A stretch of DNA of 64,000 nt, from positions 124,001 through 188,000 of the forward strand of contig NC_009048.1 in assembly GCF_000209165.1 (NCBI RefSeq). Direction: 5' to 3'. The position numbers were made by a program, and so were the translations under genes. Of this stretch, positions 19,811 to 31,861 are shown piece after piece; position 1 is the stretch's first letter, and each line of letters begins with the position of its first letter. The notes below the pieces were generated by a model, which saw only the letters and a list, made by a program, of their open reading frames with translations, had not been told where the DNA came from and did no database searches. The DNA comes from Scheffersomyces stipitis CBS 6054. Taxonomy: Eukaryota; Ascomycota; Pichiomycetes; Serinales; Debaryomycetaceae.

Positions 19811-22606
19811 ATGTCAGACAACGAAGAAGACTACGACATTGCCCGCTCGTTGACCGTCAACCTCGAAGACAGTGACTCTGACTCGGGCTCTGACTTCAGT
19901 GACGAGGAGCAAGAAGTCCAGGACATAATTTCGAGCGAAGATGAAGCTGAAGAACAGCCCAAGAAGAAACAAAAGACAGCCAAACCAGCCAAAGAGGCTT
20001 TCCCATCTCTAGAGCTCTCAGGTGATGAAGACGAACAGGACGATGACAAGGATATGGCGTCATATTTTGCTGCCAACAATCCTCAGGCCAAGAAGGCTAA
20101 GGCTGGTTCTTTTCAATCGTTTGGTCTTTCCAAATTGGTACTCACCAATATTGCTAAAAAGGGCTATAGACAGCCAACACCTATCCAGAGAAAAACCATT
20201 CCACTCATAATGGCCAACCGTGATGTGGTCGGTATGGCCAGAACCGGTTCTGGAAAGACTGCTGCATTCACATTGCCAGTAATTGAAAAATTAAAGGGCC
20301 ACAGTGCTAGAGTAGGTATCAGAGCCATTATCTTGTCACCTCTGAGAGAATTGGCTTTACAGACATATAAGCAAGTCAAGGAGTTCAGTAAGGGCTCAGA
20401 TTTGCGTGCTATCGTATTGACTGGTGGTGACTCTTTGGAGGATCAGTTCTCCAGCATGGTTTCCAACCCGGATATTGTCATTGCTACCCCAGGTAGATTT
20501 TTGCATTTGCAGGTAGAAATGCAGTTGGATTTGAAAACTGTAGAGTATATAGTGTTTGACGAAGCCGATCATTTGTTCGAACAGGGTTTTGCAGAGCAGT
20601 TGAATGAGTTGTTGGCTGTTTTGCCTCCACAAAGGCAGTCTTTGTTGTTTAGTGCTACTTTGCCACGTTCGTTGGTGGATTTCGCAAAGGCTGGTTTGTC
20701 CAATCCTGTGTTGGTCAGATTGGATGCTGACTCCAAGATCTCTGACCAATTGCAAATGGCCTTCTTCACCACCAAGAAGAATGAAAGAGAAGCCAATTTG
20801 TTGTACGTCTTGCAAGAAGTCATCAAGATGCCATTAGGAACAGCAGAACAAATCAAGAAGTTAAGACTCATGGATAAAAGAGTCAACGACGAGGCAGAAG
20901 AAGAGGAGTTGGAAAATGAATCGGGTTCGAAAAGAAAGTACAAATTCAAGAAGGAAAGGTTACCATCTGCTAACGTTTTGCCCTCTCCGCATTCCACCAT
21001 TGTTTTCGTTCCTACTAAGCACCACGTAGAATACATCACAACCTTACTCCGTGACGCTGGGTATTTGGTTTCGTACATCTACGGTACATTAGACCAGCAT
21101 GCTAGAAAGAACCAGTTATACCAATTCAGATTAGGCATGACTACCGTCTTGGTTGTCACAGATGTGGCTGCTCGTGGTATTGATATTCCTGTCTTGGCTA
21201 ACGTTGTCAACTACACGTTACCAGGCTCGTCTAAAATCTTCATTCATCGTGTAGGTAGAACTGCGAGAGCAGGTAACAAGGGTTGGGCGTACTCTATTGT
21301 TAACGAAAAGGAGTTGCCATATCTTCTTGACTTGGAATTGTTTTTGGGAAAGAAAATCCTCTTAACAGCAATGCAAGAACAGAAGTGTCAACTCTTGAAA
21401 GACAAGCAGGGAGACAATTACGTCGAGCCAAAAGTCCAGTATACCGACCGTTTGGTACTTGGTTCTTGTCCAAGATTGTCTTTGGAAACTTTTGAAGAAC
21501 TTTATGAAAACTTGTTACGTAACCACTATGAGCTCTCTGTCATTAAGGAAGTTGCTGCCAAGGGTGAGAAGTTGTATTACCGTACCAGGAAGGCTGCTTC
21601 TACCGAATCGGTCAAGCGTGCAAAGGAAATCATGGACACAGGAACCTGGGACGATCAGCATCTACTTTTTGGTCCAAACTTGGAAAAGGAAAAGGAAAAG
21701 TTCTTGGCCAAGTTAGCCAACAGACATGTCAAGGAGACAGTCTTTGAATTTAACAAAAAGGGTAACGATCGTGACGAAGACAGTCTTGTCAGTTTCATGC
21801 ATAGGAGAAGAAAGCAACTTGCTCCCATCCAGCGTCGTGCAAGTGAAAGAAGAGACTTGTTGCAACGTGAAAGAGAAGCTGGTTTGACCCATGGTATCGA
21901 AGATGAGATCTTGAAGGCTCATGGGGAGACTGGATACTCTGCTTCCGGTATTAACGATGTAGACGAAGAGGAATTACAAAATGCTTTTGAGGACGCTGAT
22001 CAGTTATCGTCCAAGTCGAACAAGAAGAACTACCGTGACGATAGGTTCTTCATTAGTCACTACGCACCAGCTTCGGTAATTCAAGATCAGCAGTTAAATA
22101 TCACCTCGTCGTTTGCTAACGAGGCTGCGTCTGCTACATTCGACTTGGACAACGATGACAAGATCGGAAATGGCAAACAAGTCATGCAATGGGACAGAAA
22201 GAAGGGTAAGTACATCAACTCCCAGTCCACAGACAAGAAATTCATCATTGGTGAGAGTGGTGCCAAAATTCCAGCCACCTACAGATCTGGAAAGTTCGAC
22301 GAGTGGAAGAAGAAACGTAACATGCAACCTGCCAAGGTGGGATCACTTGAAACTGAAGGTGAAAGCAAGCAGCGTTTCAAGCATAAACGTAATGCTGCTC
22401 CAAAGTTGCCTGACAAATACAGAGATGACTACCACAAGCAAAAGAAGAAGGTTGAAAAGGCTGTGGAATCGGGCCGTGACGTTAAGGGCTACCATAAACC
22501 GGGTCAAAGACTGGAAATCAAGTCTACTGAAGATATTAGAAAGGCTAGATTGTTGAAAGAAAAGAAAATGGCCAAGAATGCCCGTCCTAGTAGGAAGCGC
22601 AAATAG
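19811..22606 (+). CDS. DBP10: DEAD-box ATP-dependent RNA helicase for 60S ribosome assembly
   Basis: Nucleolar helicase needed for early 60S subunit maturation. The 931-residue length is close to S. cerevisiae Dbp10 (995). Helicase motifs run in order: Q motif YRQPTPIQRKTIP (about 117-129), motif I ARTGSGKT (about 143-150), DEAD (about 250-253), SAT (about 281-283), ARGID and HRVGRTARAG (about 478-487). The N-terminus is acidic (Asp/Glu/Ser). The long basic C-terminus ends in ARPSRKRK, typical of Dbp10 and absent from shorter DEAD-box proteins. The ATG at 19811 is the first in the frame and follows close behind PAC/RRPE-like promoter motifs. Confidence 0.93.
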   Translation: MSDNEEDYDIARSLTVNLEDSDSDSGSDFSDEEQEVQDIISSEDEAEEQPKKKQKTAKPAKEAFPSLELSGDEDEQDDDKDMASYFAANNPQAKKAKAGSFQSFGLSKLVLTNIAKKGYRQPTPIQRKTIPLIMANRDVVGMARTGSGKTAAFTLPVIEKLKGHSARVGIRAIILSPLRELALQTYKQVKEFSKGSDLRAIVLTGGDSLEDQFSSMVSNPDIVIATPGRFLHLQVEMQLDLKTVEYIVFDEADHLFEQGFAEQLNELLAVLPPQRQSLLFSATLPRSLVDFAKAGLSNPVLVRLDADSKISDQLQMAFFTTKKNEREANLLYVLQEVIKMPLGTAEQIKKLRLMDKRVNDEAEEEELENESGSKRKYKFKKERLPSANVLPSPHSTIVFVPTKHHVEYITTLLRDAGYLVSYIYGTLDQHARKNQLYQFRLGMTTVLVVTDVAARGIDIPVLANVVNYTLPGSSKIFIHRVGRTARAGNKGWAYSIVNEKELPYLLDLELFLGKKILLTAMQEQKCQLLKDKQGDNYVEPKVQYTDRLVLGSCPRLSLETFEELYENLLRNHYELSVIKEVAAKGEKLYYRTRKAASTESVKRAKEIMDTGTWDDQHLLFGPNLEKEKEKFLAKLANRHVKETVFEFNKKGNDRDEDSLVSFMHRRRKQLAPIQRRASERRDLLQREREAGLTHGIEDEILKAHGETGYSASGINDVDEEELQNAFEDADQLSSKSNKKNYRDDRFFISHYAPASVIQDQQLNITSSFANEAASATFDLDNDDKIGNGKQVMQWDRKKGKYINSQSTDKKFIIGESGAKIPATYRSGKFDEWKKKRNMQPAKVGSLETEGESKQRFKHKRNAAPKLPDKYRDDYHKQKKKVEKAVESGRDVKGYHKPGQRLEIKSTEDIRKARLLKEKKMAKNARPSRKRK

Positions 22607-22882
22607 ATATAGTTAACTTATAGAATCTGTACATTAATAATAGTCTACTAGAAATTGTATTACGCTATGGGCAACTTTAGTTTAGGATTGTATTTTTGAT
22701 AATGGCTGTACTATATAACGGTGACATGAAAAAATAGATAAATAGATGACATTGCAACTTGAAATCAACATTAATAGCAATAGTATTACTAAATAACGAT
22801 AACTTAACGGATAAATAGGTGTAATCTTAATAAAAATATAACCGTGATGTGCCTGTATTTTACTTTCTGTGCGGTGTATAAA

Positions 22883-24544
22883 CTATCTTCTACCACCTCT
22901 GTTGTAAGGATGGTAGCCTCTACTTCTCTTGTGGTACCCTCCTCTTCCTCCTCTGCTGCCAGAAGGACCGGAAGGTGGAGCCCTTCTTGGGCCCTTTGGC
23001 AAGTTCATTCTCCTTTGGTCCCTTTGGCCGTTGTCATAGCCACCTCTGTAGTCATCATTAGCATTTTCATTGTTTCTGTCGGAATTTTGCTCTGGATCAC
23101 CTTCAGGTTCGTTGGCTTGTTGTTGTGGGTTCAATGGTTGGCCAGGTTGTTCCACATCTTTTTGTTCACCACCAGCACCCTGGGCCTGTTGCTGGAACAT
23201 AAACCACTGTTGCATTCTTTGCCAATATTCGACCATTTCAGGGGCCATCTGCTGTTGACCATAAGCCATTTGAGGATAAGCTTGACCGTATTGGTTACCG
23301 TAGTTGTAATTGTACTGCTGCTGCTGTTGCTGCTGTTGCATTTGGTTTTGCTGATGTTGGCCTCTAGGTTCCGCTCTCTTGACCTCCATGGCCTTGCCCT
23401 TCAACGTCAAAAACTTGTTGACAGTGACTCTGTCCACGGCATCAGGCGAGTCAAACGTAATGAATCCAAACCCTCTGGATCTACCGGAATCTTTATCAAT
23501 CATCAACTGGGCGTCGATGATACTTCCGAATTGCGAAAAGAAGTCATGGAACTCCTTTTCGTTGACCATTGGATCGATACCACCTACAAAAATCTTGCCT
23601 ACCTTGTCCTGCTCTTCTCTGGCAATGGCTCTCTTGGGATCAATTAACTTCCCGTCCAAGATGTGGTCAGTCTTGATGACTTCGTCTACAGACTTTGGGT
23701 CTCTGAAGGTCAAGAAACCAAACCCACGTGATTTTCCGGTGTTGTTGTCTTTCATGATGGTGTAGTCTACAACTTCTCCAAACTTGGAAAAGTACAGAAC
23801 CAAGCCTTCCTCTGTGGTGTCCCAATTGAGGCCACCAATGAACATTTTTCCTGTTTCCCTGCCCATGCTAGAAGGCTGGTGTTGAACAGGAGGCTGTGGA
23901 GGAGGAGGAACAGGTGGATACTGTTGGTGGAGGTTGGGATCAGCGCCAGGATATGCTGGTTGGCCAGTATAGGAAGAGAGAGAAGAATTGAAAGGGTGCT
24001 GGCCAATCGGTTGGTTCTGTTGAGTCTGCTGCAATTGGTCTGCTTGTTGAGAAGCAGCTGCAGGAGGTTGCAAATTTGGTTGCTGCTGATCTTCAGACAC
24101 AGAAGTAGATGTAGTGGCTGTAGCAGCGGCTTGATTGGAAGAAGAAGTCAGACCTTCAGGGACGGAAGCAGCAGAAGTTTCGGCCTCAGGCTTCTGATCC
24201 TGTTTTTCAGCCTCAGTCTCAGCGTCTTTGTTTTCGTTGTTTTTCTCTGTCGACTTTTCCTTTGCGACTTCATTATCATCGTCACTATAGATTCGTAAGT
24301 TAGCATGTGAATTTTTCTAAACTCCGTTGGCAATTTTAACTTGTGGATCTTGAGCTGGCGGCAATCCCCGCCAGTAGCCGGATATCTGATTGTGCCTTCT
24401 AGACCTTCCTGCTCATATGCTGGGTGTGGAATCTCGTAATTCGCTTCTACCGAATAAAATGCACAAATTAAATTTGCCTAAAAATCAAATTAATACATAC
24501 TAGATGTCTTCGAAAAGAGCTTCGTCGTCTTCGTAGCTGGACAT
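22883..24544 (-). CDS. HRP1: hnRNP-like cleavage factor IB / nuclear polyadenylated RNA-binding protein, spliced
   Basis: Shuttling RNA-binding protein acting in mRNA 3'-end formation and export. Two exons, 24501-24544 and 22883-24284, give 481 residues. Exon 1 begins MSSYEDDEALFEDI, and splicing creates a Tyr codon that leads into an acidic run, closely resembling the S. cerevisiae Hrp1 start MSSDEEDFNDIYGDD. RRM1 (about 162-236) has KMFIGGLNW and RGFGFLTF; RRM2 (about 246-320) has KIFVGGIDP and RGFGFITF. The N-terminal linker and the region after the RRMs are Gln-rich. The C-terminus is Arg/Gly-rich, ending YHPYNRGGRR, as in Hrp1. Reading only the long uninterrupted frame would miss the true start, since its first usable codon at 24100 is GTG. 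Confidence 0.92.
24285..24500 (-). other. HRP1: HRP1 intron (216 nt)
   Basis: Donor GTATGT at 24500-24495, branch-like TGCTAAC at 24305-24299, and acceptor TATAG ending at 24285. Exon 1 ends ATC-TA, so an unspliced transcript reads TAG immediately (ATC TAG). Unspliced RNA therefore encodes only 14 residues. Confidence 0.9.
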
Positions 24545-25945
24545 TTTTTTAATGGATTAGAATAGAAAAAGATAGAAGTTTTGTCTTTGCTGGTTTAGTT
24601 TCGTTTTCCTTCGCTTTATGGCGTTGTTATCTATCTAGCTATAGATACGGAGTACAACTTGTGGTGCAAGTGTTATATAGATCAGTTTATTGAAATATTG
24701 TATGGAAATGTATACAACTAAACAAGAAACTATGTAGTGGTTAAATACAAATCAATCAATCAACCGCGGTCTGTAGTTTCTTTCGATGGGATCCGTTTCC
24801 AACACGATTTGATTTGATCTTCCACTTGAATCTGATAAAGAAAATGAGTCTGCTAAAGCTGGGAGATTTGCCTGGTTTTTGTCGACGTTTATATATTCGC
24901 ATCTCACTGGTGCGTTTCGGTGCGCGCACGACAACATTCTTGTATTTTGCAACCTGAGTCGAAAACGGAATTTCCAGTACATGCTAGTATCGTATAGATA
25001 TTCGTAGAATGGCATTACGGTGGAGTTTTGTTATTTTACAACTTAGTTAAGTGGTTCAGAAAATGCAATAGAGGCGATTTATTTTCTTAATTCACTGTAA
25101 TTTTGAATTTTCGATTGTCTGTAGCGTTTTCGTCTTAGTTGTAGAGAATTGAATTAACTGTTCAGTTATGGAAAAAACAGCTCATTACTTTGAGATGGAT
25201 GTACGTGATATCCAGGATGCTAATTTTTGCTTGCTCTATTTGGTATGAAGAAGACTATTAAGAGTGAAATGAAATTGTATTGTATTTGAACGATTTAAGG
25301 TGTAAAAACGGCCGATGCCATGAAAGAGAATAACGAGAACTATACAGAAAAGATGAAAACACTACGTTTCTGATAACTTTGCTCTCTCTAAAACTCACCA
25401 ATTGGTAGCTAATTATCTATTTGAAAGGATATAGTCATTCTTAGAATTGCATGGGCATATTTGGCTTTCTCAATAGTTGTACTAGTAAAAAGGTAACAAG
25501 AACTCTGACCAAGAAGAGTACAATCTTATTTCATAATACAAGATTTCATACAACGCTCATATAATATATAGTGGTTTTGGTTTTCCAAACAGTAACAAAT
25601 CAGATTTGGTTACTTATTCTTAATCACCTCGCTTTAATTGAAATTTCGAAATCTTTTGCCAATAATGAAACACAACAAGTTGTGCTGCTAAATTCCCTAA
25701 CATTTTCCCATTAATTATGTTCCCTTGCTATTTCACCTCCAATGATATGAAGCTAGTTTGGTCACAATTACTCTTTCAGCACAGTTGGAATGTATCCGTC
25801 ATTTTATCAAATTCAAATGATTCATCCATTTCGCAGCTATTATCTTTATGCAAGTGAGCCGCACGGACAGATTTTTTCAGTTCCTATAAAGGCATCGAGT
25901 CTGGAGTGAAAAATTACTAAAGACTGCAAAAACCATACCAATAAC
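24545..25945. other. Divergent intergenic region, HRP1 to TRM11
   Basis: 1.4 kb shared upstream region. It contains one small open frame at 24752-25015 minus (listed separately). An RRPE-like TGAAAAATTA at 25907-25916 lies 30 bases before the TRM11 start. The rest is AT-rich with no gene seen. Confidence 0.5.
24752..25015 (-). CDS. Possible small protein (87 aa), unrecognised
   Basis: Frame starting MPFYEYLYDTSMYWK and ending DPIERNYRPRLID. Its composition looks protein-like (basic N-terminal half, hydrophilic C-terminal half), and it lies head-to-tail upstream of HRP1 with 207 bases between. No family is recognised and no membrane segment is seen. It could equally be a chance frame in the HRP1 promoter. 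Confidence 0.3.
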   Translation of the reverse strand: MPFYEYLYDTSMYWKFRFRLRLQNTRMLSCAHRNAPVRCEYINVDKNQANLPALADSFSLSDSSGRSNQIVLETDPIERNYRPRLID

Positions 25946-27259
25946 ATGAAGAATTACTTGATATACTTTGCTCAGTCGTATCCCAACTTCAGAAGACCAG
26001 AGTTGGAGTCTTTGGCAAATTTGAACAACTTTTCCTTCGACTTGAGCCATCATGATGAATCCAAACCTTTCATCGTAGTGCAACTAGAAAACGATGACCA
26101 AGCTAAAAAGATAATGGATAGGTCCATTTTGAGTAGAGGGATATATGAATTATGGGGCCAGGGATCCAACTATGATGAGCTCCATGCCAACATCAAGGCT
26201 ACATCACAAGACAAGTTCGAAGTGTACAAGAAGTCCAGTTTCAAGTTCGATTTCATCGGCTACAAGGGAAGCAAGAGCAGGGAAGAAAGAGTGGAAATAA
26301 TACAAAATTTCAAGTATCTTGCTTTCGAAGGAGGTGTTCGTTTGAAGAATCCTGATGAAGTTTTTACTGTTTTGGAAGAATACAGCGTATCTGGAATGGA
26401 GAAGGCTACAACACCACGTAACATATGGTTTGGAAGACAAGTGCAACTAAGTTCTAGAACTGAAAATGTTCTCGATAAGTACGATTTGAGAAGAAGGAAA
26501 TACATTGGAACAACTTCATTCGATGCCGAGTTGTCTTTGGTAACCTGCAATATTGGCCAGGTGGGTCCAGGAAAGGTATGCTACGACCCATTCACTGGAA
26601 CTGGCTCATTCCTAGTTGCATCGGCCAATTTTGGAGCCTTGCCTATTGGTTCAGATATAGATGTACGAATGTTGAGAGGGAAAGGGAAAAACTGTAATAT
26701 CCAAGCCAACTTCAAGCAATACGGAACTTCAACTCAATTTCTAGACGTCTTAACCATGGACTTCACCAACAATGCATTCAGAAAGGATTTCGTTATTGAC
26801 TCCATCGTCTGCGACCCTCCCTACGGTGTCAGAGAAGGGTTGAAGGTTTGCGGAGCTAAGCATCCCGAAAAGGCGGAAGGAAGAGAAAATATAGTTATAG
26901 AAGGGGAGAAGGCTCATTTGAGAAGAGACTTTATTCAACCAAAGAAACCATACGAGTTGTCGGATTTATTGGACGACCTTCTATTTTTTGCGGGCGAGAG
27001 ATTGCCCATAGGGGGTAGACTTGCATTCTGGATGCCTACAGCTAACGATGATTTCCAGGTGAACTTGATTCCTCAGCATGAACAACTCGAGTTGTTGTAC
27101 AATTTGGAACAAGAATTCAACAAATGGTCCAGAAGACTTTTGGTATATGTCAAGAGGGATGAAACCTACAAGGGAAAGACTACGAATGGGTTGAAGAGCC
27201 AAAACATAGCCAACTTTAGAGATCGTTATTTCAATGGCTTCAACGACCAAAGTAAATAA
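25946..27259 (+). CDS. TRM11: tRNA (guanine-N2-)-methyltransferase, catalytic subunit
   Basis: Catalytic subunit that, with Trm112, makes m2G10 in tRNA. The 437-residue length matches S. cerevisiae Trm11 (433). The N-terminus MKNYLIYFAQSYPNFRRPELESL and the THUMP-like region cover about residues 1-170. The SAM site follows, with DPFTGTGSFLVAS (about 213-225) and the DPPY catalytic motif at residues 290-293 (CDPPYGVREG). No introns are needed. The start is the only ATG before the conserved N-terminus. Confidence 0.93.
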   Translation: MKNYLIYFAQSYPNFRRPELESLANLNNFSFDLSHHDESKPFIVVQLENDDQAKKIMDRSILSRGIYELWGQGSNYDELHANIKATSQDKFEVYKKSSFKFDFIGYKGSKSREERVEIIQNFKYLAFEGGVRLKNPDEVFTVLEEYSVSGMEKATTPRNIWFGRQVQLSSRTENVLDKYDLRRRKYIGTTSFDAELSLVTCNIGQVGPGKVCYDPFTGTGSFLVASANFGALPIGSDIDVRMLRGKGKNCNIQANFKQYGTSTQFLDVLTMDFTNNAFRKDFVIDSIVCDPPYGVREGLKVCGAKHPEKAEGRENIVIEGEKAHLRRDFIQPKKPYELSDLLDDLLFFAGERLPIGGRLAFWMPTANDDFQVNLIPQHEQLELLYNLEQEFNKWSRRLLVYVKRDETYKGKTTNGLKSQNIANFRDRYFNGFNDQSK

Positions 27260-28825
<1,566 letters not shown>

Positions 28826-29335
28826 ATGTTTGATTTTAGCTAGCTAAGAATATATGAATGCTATGTGACCAAAAACTGAAAAATTACACACAGATAGGCA
28901 ATACTTAAGCGAGGCAGAGAGTTTTACAATAAGTCATATACTTCAGTAAGTATAATAATCTTCGTGTCAACTTCTTTCATATACATAAGTGGCTATTGGT
29001 GATTTATACCGTAGAAATGGGTGCGAAAAATAGTGCAACCATATAATGTAAGCATATACGATATCATCACCCAAAAAAATTGACATTCAAATGTTCATAG
29101 TTGCAATCTATTGGATTTCACACATACTTCTGCTGCAATGAAACAGTTTGGAAAGTTCAAAAGAATCTAGGAATTCATATCTATATTCATGATGGTGTAA
29201 GTAAGTTAGCCTTAAATTTGGGTAAAAATTCCTGTATGGTGCATATCGACATTTTTCAACCCATTCAAGATATGATTTCTATAATTCACTTGTTGAAGTC
29301 TTTCAATCTGGATATAGATTTAGAAGTAGAGAATA
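28826..29335. other. Intergenic region, THI4 3' end to PAC10 promoter
   Basis: AT-rich. An 80-codon frame at 29101-29343 plus overlaps PAC10 exon 1 out of frame and has no motif, so it is not called. Confidence 0.5.
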
Positions 29336-29961
29336 ATGGCTGAATTTTTAAAGTAAGTAATGTCAAATTTGAATTGAGAACTTGTGGCACACATACTAAC
29401 ATTTTCAGGACCAAGAAGACTAATCCTCGAGGAATTCCCGAGGCTCCGTTCATAGAGAAGGTGGATTCCATCATCAAGAACCCAGAAACGGACTTTGAAA
29501 ACGTCATGAGAATGTTCCAGGAACGTTTACAGCAGTACAAGTATATGGAATTATCCAAGAAACAACAGATGGCGGACTTGAATATCAAGATTCCGGATAT
29601 CGAAAAGAACTTGGAGATCATTGATCATATCCAAGAGAGGAAATCTGAAGACGATGAAGACGGCGATGCAAAAGTCATAGAAACAAACTACGAGTTGAAC
29701 GACACATTGTACACAAAGGCATCCATTGATGTGGAAAAGTTAAACTCGGTTTACTTGTGGTTGGGAGCCGATGTCATGCTTGAGTATCCTTTGGATGAAG
29801 CTGTAGTCTTGCTTAATGATAGATTGAACAAGAACAATGAGCAATTGAAAATCATCAAGGAAGACTTGGAATTCTTGAAGGAGAACATCACAACCATGGA
29901 AGTGAACACCGCGAGATTGTACAACTGGGATGTAGAAAGAAGAAAGAAGGCAAATAGTTAG
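29336..29961 (+). CDS. PAC10: Prefoldin subunit 3, spliced
   Basis: Alpha-type subunit of the heterohexameric prefoldin chaperone, which hands tubulin and actin to the CCT chaperonin. Two exons, 29336-29352 and 29409-29961, give 189 residues (S. cerevisiae Pac10 has 199). Exon 1 encodes MAEFL plus part of a Lys. The joined product continues TKKTNPRGIPEAPFIEKV, the conserved N-terminus of the family. Two long coiled coils (about 35-85 and 135-185) flank the beta-hairpin region around LYTKASI and VYLWLGADVMLEYPLDEA. Without the intron the protein would start at an unconvincing Met at 29374. Confidence 0.93.
29353..29408 (+). other. PAC10: PAC10 intron (56 nt)
   Basis: GTAAGT donor at 29353, perfect TACTAAC branch at 29394-29400, and TTTTCAG acceptor ending at 29408. 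It is very short, with only 8 bases from branch site to acceptor. Confidence 0.95.
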
Positions 29962-30157
29962 AGAGATCTAATTATCCTCGTCGGACAATCTTAACACTCC
30001 CAATGACTCTATCTCTTCTAAGCATCCAATACCAAATCATCTGTATAGTAGCCACCAGCACTTAGTAATAGACAGAGTAGCATAGAATCAGTATACTACT
30101 GCATTTACGTAATACACGTGTAAAATAGATCAACATATATTAAATATCTGTATGCAA

Positions 30158-31195
30158 CTAGTTTCTAAATGTATCTAGGAACTGACTTCCTAAAGGACGG
30201 ACCGGTGTTTCTGCCCTGATCTGTGTTGCTTGTTGGCGGCCATCCTCTACAATTTCCTCTACATCCTCACCTTCCACCTCCTCGTTCAAGTCTGCTACAG
30301 TGACAGCCGGCAAGAACTCAGCTTGCTGTATAGGTTGGCCTTGATCTCTTGAAGAGTTCAAGGACTGGTAGCCTGACCTTAGCCTGAGACCGATGCTGGA
30401 GATGGTGGTAGTGACAAACTTGGTAGGATCAACAAAAAACCGGAATACATAAATGTTTATCATCCAGTTCTTGCTACCGGGAAGCAACTCATACACGTGC
30501 AATTTCCCAAGCAACAATCCTACCAAGCAAGGTATAAGCGATCTGGTGCCGTTATTGAGTAGCAAGAGAGTATATATGATGTGTATAGGAAAATGGTTGG
30601 TTAAGTTCAACTCTTTACTAGAAGAGGATGTAGATTGCTGTTCTTGATCCTGGTCAGAATTCATAGGATTTGAAAGCAAGATTTTGAAGTGGTACGAAAC
30701 CGGAACGTAAGTACCGTAGCAAATGTAGAGAGATGAAATAATTCCTTGCGGCCCCGGAATCACCTCGTTGAACAATAACGACTGATACACGATGTTACTG
30801 GAACGATGTAAAAGAAGCGTTTTCAACACGTAAACAGCATAGTACAGCACCAATTGGCCGATACACATCACTATGAAACATACCACGGCATTGTAGACTG
30901 CAAAAATTGTAATCACAGACAAATATCGTCTAGATCCGTAGAACCTTTCTATATTCTTGAAATGGAACCAGAGAAAAACAACCAACAAGTAGTCGGATTC
31001 GTTGATAACAGAGGCCTGAAAGGTGAAGATTCGCCAGTATTGCGAGTACTCGACTATGTAAGGGTCAATAGCTAGCCGCACGATATGTTTAAGCTGTAGA
31101 ATCAGAAGTGATAATGCTAGTAACGTTATGATCACACAGATAGATTGGGTAACAGGCGTATTGGTAAACCCCTTGATCGGAGTTATCTGAGTCAT
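30158..31195 (-). CDS. DSC2: Rhomboid-like membrane protein, Dsc2/UBAC2-type
   Basis: Probably the pseudo-rhomboid subunit of the Golgi/endosomal Dsc (Tul1) ubiquitin ligase complex. 345 residues with several membrane segments: SICVIITLLALSLLILQL (about 18-35), YLLVVFLWFHF (about 68-78), a long stretch about 90-125, and weaker ones near 160 and 205. The N-terminal layout (ITPIKGFTNTPVTQ, then YSQYWRIFTFQ) resembles Derlin/rhomboid-like folds. The rhomboid Ser/His dyad is not evident, as expected for a pseudoprotease. The C-terminus is acidic, with no clear UBA domain. The name is a tentative assignment from topology and motif resemblance. Confidence 0.55.
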   Translation of the reverse strand: MTQITPIKGFTNTPVTQSICVIITLLALSLLILQLKHIVRLAIDPYIVEYSQYWRIFTFQASVINESDYLLVVFLWFHFKNIERFYGSRRYLSVITIFAVYNAVVCFIVMCIGQLVLYYAVYVLKTLLLHRSSNIVYQSLLFNEVIPGPQGIISSLYICYGTYVPVSYHFKILLSNPMNSDQDQEQQSTSSSSKELNLTNHFPIHIIYTLLLLNNGTRSLIPCLVGLLLGKLHVYELLPGSKNWMINIYVFRFFVDPTKFVTTTISSIGLRLRSGYQSLNSSRDQGQPIQQAEFLPAVTVADLNEEVEGEDVEEIVEDGRQQATQIRAETPVRPLGSQFLDTFRN

Positions 31196-31861
31196 CAGTC
31201 TGATAATTGCCTATTTAAGATGGCTGTAGAGTTGTCCGAGAAATGAAAGACGTTAAAATATAATTGCTGGAGAAGATGGCAAGGAATTGTGGAGACCGGT
31301 TGTGAAATGGTAAATTAAGATATGATATCGAGTTGAACACGTGATGAAACAGGTGATTAGAAAAGAAAAACTCCATGCCGCAAGAAGTAATTTTATCACG
31401 TGATCAAAATAAAACAGCCATGCCGCAATATATATCACGTGATTTAACAAATATAGAGCAAATGGTACTAGTACCTTGGGAAATTGAGAATGAAGATCTC
31501 GGAAGAATTGTTCTACTAAAGAATGCCTTTCTTTGGGATTCTGGTAATATCTGATTCAAAGACTGATTGTTGAATAGGCACCTGTGGAAGACAGAGCTAG
31601 CAGATATTTCTGAGATTCGAGAAAGTCGCGTGATGAGGACCATGTGACCAATTTGACGTTTCCCTCATGCTTATTATCGCGAAGACGATTTCATTAGGGC
31701 TGAAACCCTAGCTCACATCTTTAAGTACTATGCGCACCTGCAGTACCGCGAGAAATTTTTCATTCCATCACGAGCGGCAGGTAGTTAAAATTTTCATTTC
31801 TCACTATCTATTATTCTTTCAGTATATTCCTATTCTTCATCAATAAGGTCAAATCAACACA
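31196..31861. promoter_or_regulatory. RPL18: RPL18 upstream region with Cbf1-type and Tbf1-type sites
   Basis: Three CACGTG sites at 31338-31343, 31397-31402 and 31436-31441; the last two are in TCACGTGAT context. Each of those two is preceded by an identical CCATGCCGCAA (31373-31383, 31418-31428), so a module appears duplicated. A TTAGGG (31694-31699) and an inverted AACCCTA (31704-31710) follow. Cbf1 plus Tbf1 sites are the known ribosomal-protein promoter code in Candida albicans. Confidence 0.75.
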
